From: Roseomonas sp.
Lineage (GTDB): Bacteria; Pseudomonadota; Alphaproteobacteria; Acetobacterales; Acetobacteraceae
Direction of reading: 5' to 3'
NCBI GenBank assembly: GCA_020249145.1
Contig: JADCGF010000006.1
Location: 97,471 to 161,470 of the forward strand
Length of the DNA: 64,000 nt
Position numbers and translations under genes: made by a program. The notes beneath the pieces were generated by a model. It was not told the origin of the DNA. It made no database searches and was given only the letters and a program-made list of their open reading frames with translations. Of the stretch, positions 60,301-64,000 are shown one piece after another; the stretch's first letter is position 1; each line of letters begins with the position of its first letter.

Positions 60301-60861
60301 CCGGGGGAACAGGAAACGCCCGCTGCCGCGCCACGCCCGGCGCAAGACCCGCTTGGCCTGCGCTTTCGGCGCGGGCGATTGGTGCATGCGCTATTGCAAA
60401 GCCTGCCGGAACACCCAGCAAGCCTATGGGAGGAGCTGACGCGCCGCTTCCTGACGCGCCGCGCGCCGGGGCTTTCGACCGCCGAACAGGAAGCGACCTT
60501 GCAGGAGGTTTTGGACCTGCTGCGGCAGGGCTGGATGCGCGAGGCCCTTGGGGCGGGAAGCCTGGCGGAAGCGCCATTGGCGGGTGAGGTGAATGGCCGG
60601 CTGATTGCGGGCCAGGTGGACCGGCTGAAGATTGAAGCGGGCCGCGTGCTGGTGCTGGATTACAAGACCAATCGCCCGCCGCCGGAAAATGTGGATCAGG
60701 TAGCGCCGCTTTATCTGCGGCAGATGGCCGCCTATCGCGCGCTGCTGCGCGCGGCATTTCCGGGGCGCGTTGTTGAGTGCGCATTGGTCTGGACTTACGG
60801 CGCGCGGTTTATGGCCTTGCCGGATGCGGCGCTTGATCCGCATGCGCCGGGGGAGGGCTAA
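57361..60861 (+). CDS. addA: Double-strand break repair helicase AddA
   Basis: 1166 aa; ASAWVEASAGSGKTKLLTDRLLRLLLAG; LLDEAQDSNPEQW; VMTVHGSKGLQAPIVILPDT-type UvrD motif; VLVLDYKTNRPPP nuclease motif. Confidence 0.96.
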   Translation: MSEARQRAEAAQASAADPKASAWVEASAGSGKTKLLTDRLLRLLLAGVPPGRILCLTFTKAAAAEMATRLALRLGEWAVADDATLVQMLRKLTGATPGREGLAAARRLFVEVLEQPGGMRISTLHGFAQSLLRGFPLEAGLAPQFAVMQERDGRALLVRERDALLVGGAAQDALAVLAKYQAPTRFAEVINTMAGASSKFLGAEEKRQGMAGLRAALMRKLGIPLGEDDEATIIAAVIDAPEAEALRAAAPLLLAGGKQDIGHGEKLAAWFALPEDQRIARHADWRAIFMTTDNDVRSKLATQKLGARQADISDLMRREGERQLELDGKRAAARVLAASMALFAIGAPVLRRYQAAKENAGLLDYDDLIAGARKLLDNPGSAWVLYKLDDGLDHILLDEAQDSNPEQWGIVRALAAEFFAGLGARDEERSIFAVGDQKQSIYAFQGADAEGFVREKSHYDRVVKAAGGEFRAVPLDVSFRSTQPVLALVDAVFAEAPARDGVAADKKLEHRVDRAGHAGNVELWPILQVDKAPPPPDWAPPEQAVAAEGAAPALAAALAQRIRWMMEHETLPARVERGEEAAQPKGRPIRPGDILVLLRARKRGGFAAALVRELKKLSIPVGGIDRMVLADELAVQDMLALAASLLLPDDDLNLAALLKSPLIGLDEDALFELAHGRGTSSLHAALMAHRGSASALGRIADWLAAQAAQLDFITPYGLFADVLGGPGPLDPRAGRARMLARLGPDAGDPLDELLNAALEHEKLNPPSLQGFVHWLRQGGAEVKREAEAAGDVVRIMTVHGSKGLQAPIVILPDTTGKAQDRKTLRWFEDGSEALPVWAPQVKGFEAPALTAQRQADQAREAEEEHRLLYVALTRAEDRLIICGWNGAKKLPEGCWYDLVAQGFARLAGHEATGFDPADFGAAVDGFGTEPKLLSLNAPQTAPPRLEDPMRAGAAEARPPAWAWQKLAEEAPAGSLAPSALPGEQETPAAAPRPAQDPLGLRFRRGRLVHALLQSLPEHPASLWEELTRRFLTRRAPGLSTAEQEATLQEVLDLLRQGWMREALGAGSLAEAPLAGEVNGRLIAGQVDRLKIEAGRVLVLDYKTNRPPPENVDQVAPLYLRQMAAYRALLRAAFPGRVVECALVWTYGARFMALPDAALDPHAPGEG

Positions 60862-60867
60862 GATCGT

Positions 60868-63324
60868 TTAGTCGCGCGGCCCCGGCGCCAGCACTTCCCG
60901 CTTGCCCACATGGTTCGCCGCCCCCACCACGCCTTCCTTTTCCATCTGCTCAATCAGTTTCGCCGCGCGATTATAGCCAATGTTCAAATGCCGCTGCACA
61001 AAGCTGGTGCTGGCCTTCCCTTCGCGCGTTACCAGCGCCACCGCCTGATCATATAGCGATGCCTCGGCATCCGTATTGCCGCCCAGCATGCCGAGCATGG
61101 CAACCGAATCACCCTCATCCTCCGTTTCGGTTACTTCATCAACATAGGCGGGCTCACCCTGGGCGCGGAGGAATTCAACAATCCGCTCCACCTCAGTATC
61201 TGACACAAAGGGTCCATGCACGCGCGCAATGCGCCCGCCGCCCGGCATATGCAGCATGTCACCCTGGCCGAGCAATTGTTCCGCACCCTGTTCGCCAAGG
61301 ATGGTGCGGCTATCAATCTTGGACGTTACCTGAAAGGAAATGCGTGTCGGGAAATTCGCCTTGATCGTGCCGGTGATGACATCCACCGAAGGCCGTTGCG
61401 TTGCCATGATCACATGAATACCCGCGGCACGCGCCATTTGCGCGAGGCGCTGCACGGCGGCTTCAATTTCCTTGCCGGCCACGATCATCAGATCGGCCAT
61501 TTCATCAATCACCACCACAATCATGGGCAGCGCTTCCAGCGCCAGCGGCTGGTCTTCAAAAACAGGCTTATTGGTTTCAGGATCAAAGCCGGTTTGCACG
61601 CGCCTGGTCAGAGTCTCATTGCGCTGGCGCGCTGCCGTCACCTTTTCGTTATAACCCGCGATATTGCGCACGCCCAATTGGCTCATGGCGCGGTAGCGGC
61701 GCTCCATTTCCCGCACGGTCCATTTCAGCGCGCCAATCGCCTTGGGTGGTTCCGTCACCACCGGGGCCAGCAGATGCGGAATGCGGTCATAAACTGACAA
61801 TTCCAACATCTTGGGGTCAATCATGATGAAGCGGCATTCATCGGGGCTGAAACGATACAGCAGGCTCAGGATCATGGTATTGATCCCGACCGATTTGCCT
61901 GAACCCGTGGTGCCCGCAATCAACAAATGCGGCATGCGCGCCAAATCCGCGATCACCGGTGCGCCGCTGATATCCTTGCCCAGCGCCAAAGGCAGCTTGC
62001 CCGGGTGGCGATGCCAGCTTTCATCGCCGAACATTTCGGAAAGGAACACAGTCTCCCGCTTGGCATTGGGCATTTCAATGCCGATCACGTTGCGGCCCGG
62101 CACGGTTGCGATGCGCACCGCAATCAGGCTCATGGACCGCGCGATATCATCAGCCAGGCCAATCACGCGCGCAGATTTGGTGCCGGGCGCCGGTTCCAAT
62201 TCGTACAGAGTCACCACCGGGCCGGGGCGGATTTCCACAATGCGCCCGCGCACGCCGTAATCTTCCAACACGCTTTCCAAAAGCCGCGCATTGGCTTGGA
62301 GCGATTCCTCCGAAGGCCGGCCCACACGTTGCGTGGGGGCGGCGGTCAGCAGATCAAGCGGCGGCAGCGCCCAGGCGCCGTCTCCAAGATCAAGTGCGGG
62401 TTGCTGTGTTGGGCGGCGCGCGGGTTCCGGCTGTTTGCGCGGGCGCACTGGCGGGGGATCTGGCGCTTCGGGGCGGATCGGCATGGCCTCGGCCGCCGCA
62501 TCGGCGGCGCGCAGCATGGGGCCGAGCGGGATTTCGGGTTCCTGGCGACGGAATAGCCGCCCGGTGCCGGTTTTGAAGCGCGCACCAAGGCGGGCGAAAA
62601 AGCCGGGTTTCTTCGCTGGCGCTTCCTCAACCGGGCGGAAGCGTTCCGCCCCGGCCCGCGCCGCATCCAAGGCGGCCTGGCTGGCGCCAAGGGCCGCACG
62701 GCCAGCCCTGCGCCATTCGCCGAAGGTCAGGCCGCAGGCAATGAAGCCAGCGCCGACCGCGCCAAGAACCAAGCCCGCCTTGGCCAGCAGCGCGCCATAG
62801 GGACCGAAATTGCCCGAAAGCCAGGAAATCACACCATCCGCCAAAAGCGGCCCCACGGCACCGCCTGCACCGGCCAGGCTGGGCGCTTCTGGTGGCAAGG
62901 GGGCCAAGCTTAGTGCTGCAGCGCCCAAGGGCAGGCCAAGGGCAAGGCCGATAAGCCGGTGGGGGATGAAGCCCAGGCCGCGTTGCGTCGCCAACCGAAA
63001 CGCCCAGGCGAGCAGCGCCAGCACCGGCAGCGCCGCCGCATAGCCAAAGCCCTGCAAAAGGATATCCGCCACAACCGCCCCCACCGGGCCGGCCAGATTG
63101 CTGACCGCGCGGGTGGTTGCCGTGTTCAGCGAAGGATCGGCAGGGTCATAACTCAGCAGCGCCGCAGCCAGCCCAAGTGCCGCAATTGCAGCCAGCAGGC
63201 CGCATAATTCCATCAGCCGCCGGCTCAGCAGCGCACGCAGATCGGCCGAGGCAAAGCGCCGCCTGACGGCGCCTGGTTCGGCAGAGGGCCTGGAATCGGC
63301 CGGGATAAAAAGGCGAGGCATCAA
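60868..63324 (-). CDS. ftsK: DNA translocase FtsK
   Basis: 818 aa; N-terminal TM domain, [40 protein letters not shown]-terminal gamma domain [28 protein letters not shown]. Confidence 0.97.
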   Translation of the reverse strand: MMPRLFIPADSRPSAEPGAVRRRFASADLRALLSRRLMELCGLLAAIAALGLAAALLSYDPADPSLNTATTRAVSNLAGPVGAVVADILLQGFGYAAALPVLALLAWAFRLATQRGLGFIPHRLIGLALGLPLGAAALSLAPLPPEAPSLAGAGGAVGPLLADGVISWLSGNFGPYGALLAKAGLVLGAVGAGFIACGLTFGEWRRAGRAALGASQAALDAARAGAERFRPVEEAPAKKPGFFARLGARFKTGTGRLFRRQEPEIPLGPMLRAADAAAEAMPIRPEAPDPPPVRPRKQPEPARRPTQQPALDLGDGAWALPPLDLLTAAPTQRVGRPSEESLQANARLLESVLEDYGVRGRIVEIRPGPVVTLYELEPAPGTKSARVIGLADDIARSMSLIAVRIATVPGRNVIGIEMPNAKRETVFLSEMFGDESWHRHPGKLPLALGKDISGAPVIADLARMPHLLIAGTTGSGKSVGINTMILSLLYRFSPDECRFIMIDPKMLELSVYDRIPHLLAPVVTEPPKAIGALKWTVREMERRYRAMSQLGVRNIAGYNEKVTAARQRNETLTRRVQTGFDPETNKPVFEDQPLALEALPMIVVVIDEMADLMIVAGKEIEAAVQRLAQMARAAGIHVIMATQRPSVDVITGTIKANFPTRISFQVTSKIDSRTILGEQGAEQLLGQGDMLHMPGGGRIARVHGPFVSDTEVERIVEFLRAQGEPAYVDEVTETEDEGDSVAMLGMLGGNTDAEASLYDQAVALVTREGKASTSFVQRHLNIGYNRAAKLIEQMEKEGVVGAANHVGKREVLAPGPRD

Positions 63325-63611
63325 GGCAGCACTTCAGAGAGATTCAGAACACTAGGTCGGAAGCCCTTCTTTGCCCAGGGATTTTTACCGTTTAGCGAGG
63401 CTTCGATTCAAGGCGACTCGTGACTGTTGCGGGAGAGTCACAGATTGGTTCGATGAGGCGAGACGCTGCCCGCCGCGCAAGAACCTTTAAGTTCGTCCGA
63501 ACGAAATCCGCGAGTTGGGGTGCCCATGAATGAACCAATGGTTGACGTTGTCCCTGAGTTTGACTAATTAAATGATTTACTACGGTTGTATTTAAAAGGA
63601 GAAAATCAACA

Positions 63612-63887
63612 ATGATTATTTATGGAACGTCTGCGACGGAGAAACTTTTTGGCACCTCGACCAGCGACGAGATTTATTCATTTGGTGGTCAAGATACCAT
63701 TTATGGGCTCGGTGGTGGTGACACGATTTATGGTTCTTTTTCCGGTCCTGTTTTAGATCGCAATCTGATTTATGGCGATGACGGAGACGACTATATTAAT
63801 GGTTTTGACGCGCATGACAGAATATTCGGCGGAAGTGGTGATGATACTATTTTGGGCGGTAATCTGTTGAATGCCGCTGAGAAGTGA
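63612..63887 (+). pseudogene. 5' fragment of an RTX (hemolysin-type Ca-binding repeat) gene, truncated by an IS21-type element
   Basis: GGQDTIYGLGGGDTIYG...LIYGDDGDDYINGFDAHDRIFGGSGDDTILGG nonapeptide repeats; last residues NLLNAAEK appear encoded by IS end sequence. Confidence 0.75.
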
Positions 63888-64000
63888 CCCGGTTTGGGGT
63901 GAAGTTGCTGCTGAGATTTGACCCATGTTCGGACGCTAGCCTCGGCCCTTTGGGCGGGGGCAGCTGGAGTGTTGGACATGGCTTTATTGAGCGTTATCCG
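63865..64000 (+). mobile_element. Left end of an IS21-family-like insertion sequence (continues beyond the window)
   Basis: Repeated motif GCTGAGAAGTGACCC (63876-63890) / GCTGAGATTTGACCC (63910-63924), 13/15 identical, ahead of a transposase start; exact boundary near 63865 uncertain. Confidence 0.75.
63978..64000 (+). CDS. Start of IS21-type transposase (IstA), truncated by window end
   Basis: ATGGCTTTATTGAGCGTTATCCG = MALLSVI(R), the usual IstA N-terminus, preceded by GGAG. Confidence 0.6.

Noticed and set aside
1-64000. CRISPR array, rRNA operon or prophage
   Set aside because: No regularly spaced repeats, rRNA-like sequence, or phage structural/integrase genes seen.

Overview
The window is a high-GC alphaproteobacterial chromosome segment. 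Gene content and the many Bug-type solute-binding proteins suggest an Acetobacteraceae/Roseomonas-like organism, but this is inferred from the sequence alone. Most of it is dense core genome: clpS-clpA, yjbQ, aat, thiS-thiG, aroQ-accB-accC, rsmB-like, dedA, an Mla-type ABC lipid transport operon, spoU, DUF1150-hsp20, def-fmt-truA, ispB-like, trmN6-like, SCO, ferredoxin reductase-like, tsaE-amgK-murU-addB-addA and ftsK. Four orphan Bug-family solute-binding proteins and two head-to-head family-5 solute-binding proteins are interspersed. Accessory material is limited: (i) two unknown lipoproteins at 2.9-4.6 kb; (ii) a RelE/HigB-HigA-like toxin-antitoxin pair plus a HEPN-like protein (RNWLKH motif) between accC and tRNA-Arg(CCT); (iii) an AT-rich large membrane protein (DUF2254-like topology) overlapping a HigA-like regulator by 4 bp with no recognisable HigB toxin; (iv) a deletion scar fusing an EmrA/HlyD C-terminal remnant to an IS630-type transposase remnant; (v) a short RTX gene cut by the left end of an IS21-type element at the window edge. 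At least one dispersed palindromic repeat occurs in two copies, and several intergenic hairpins were found. The best candidates for something undescribed are (iii) and (ii); neither can be called a system without comparative genomics.
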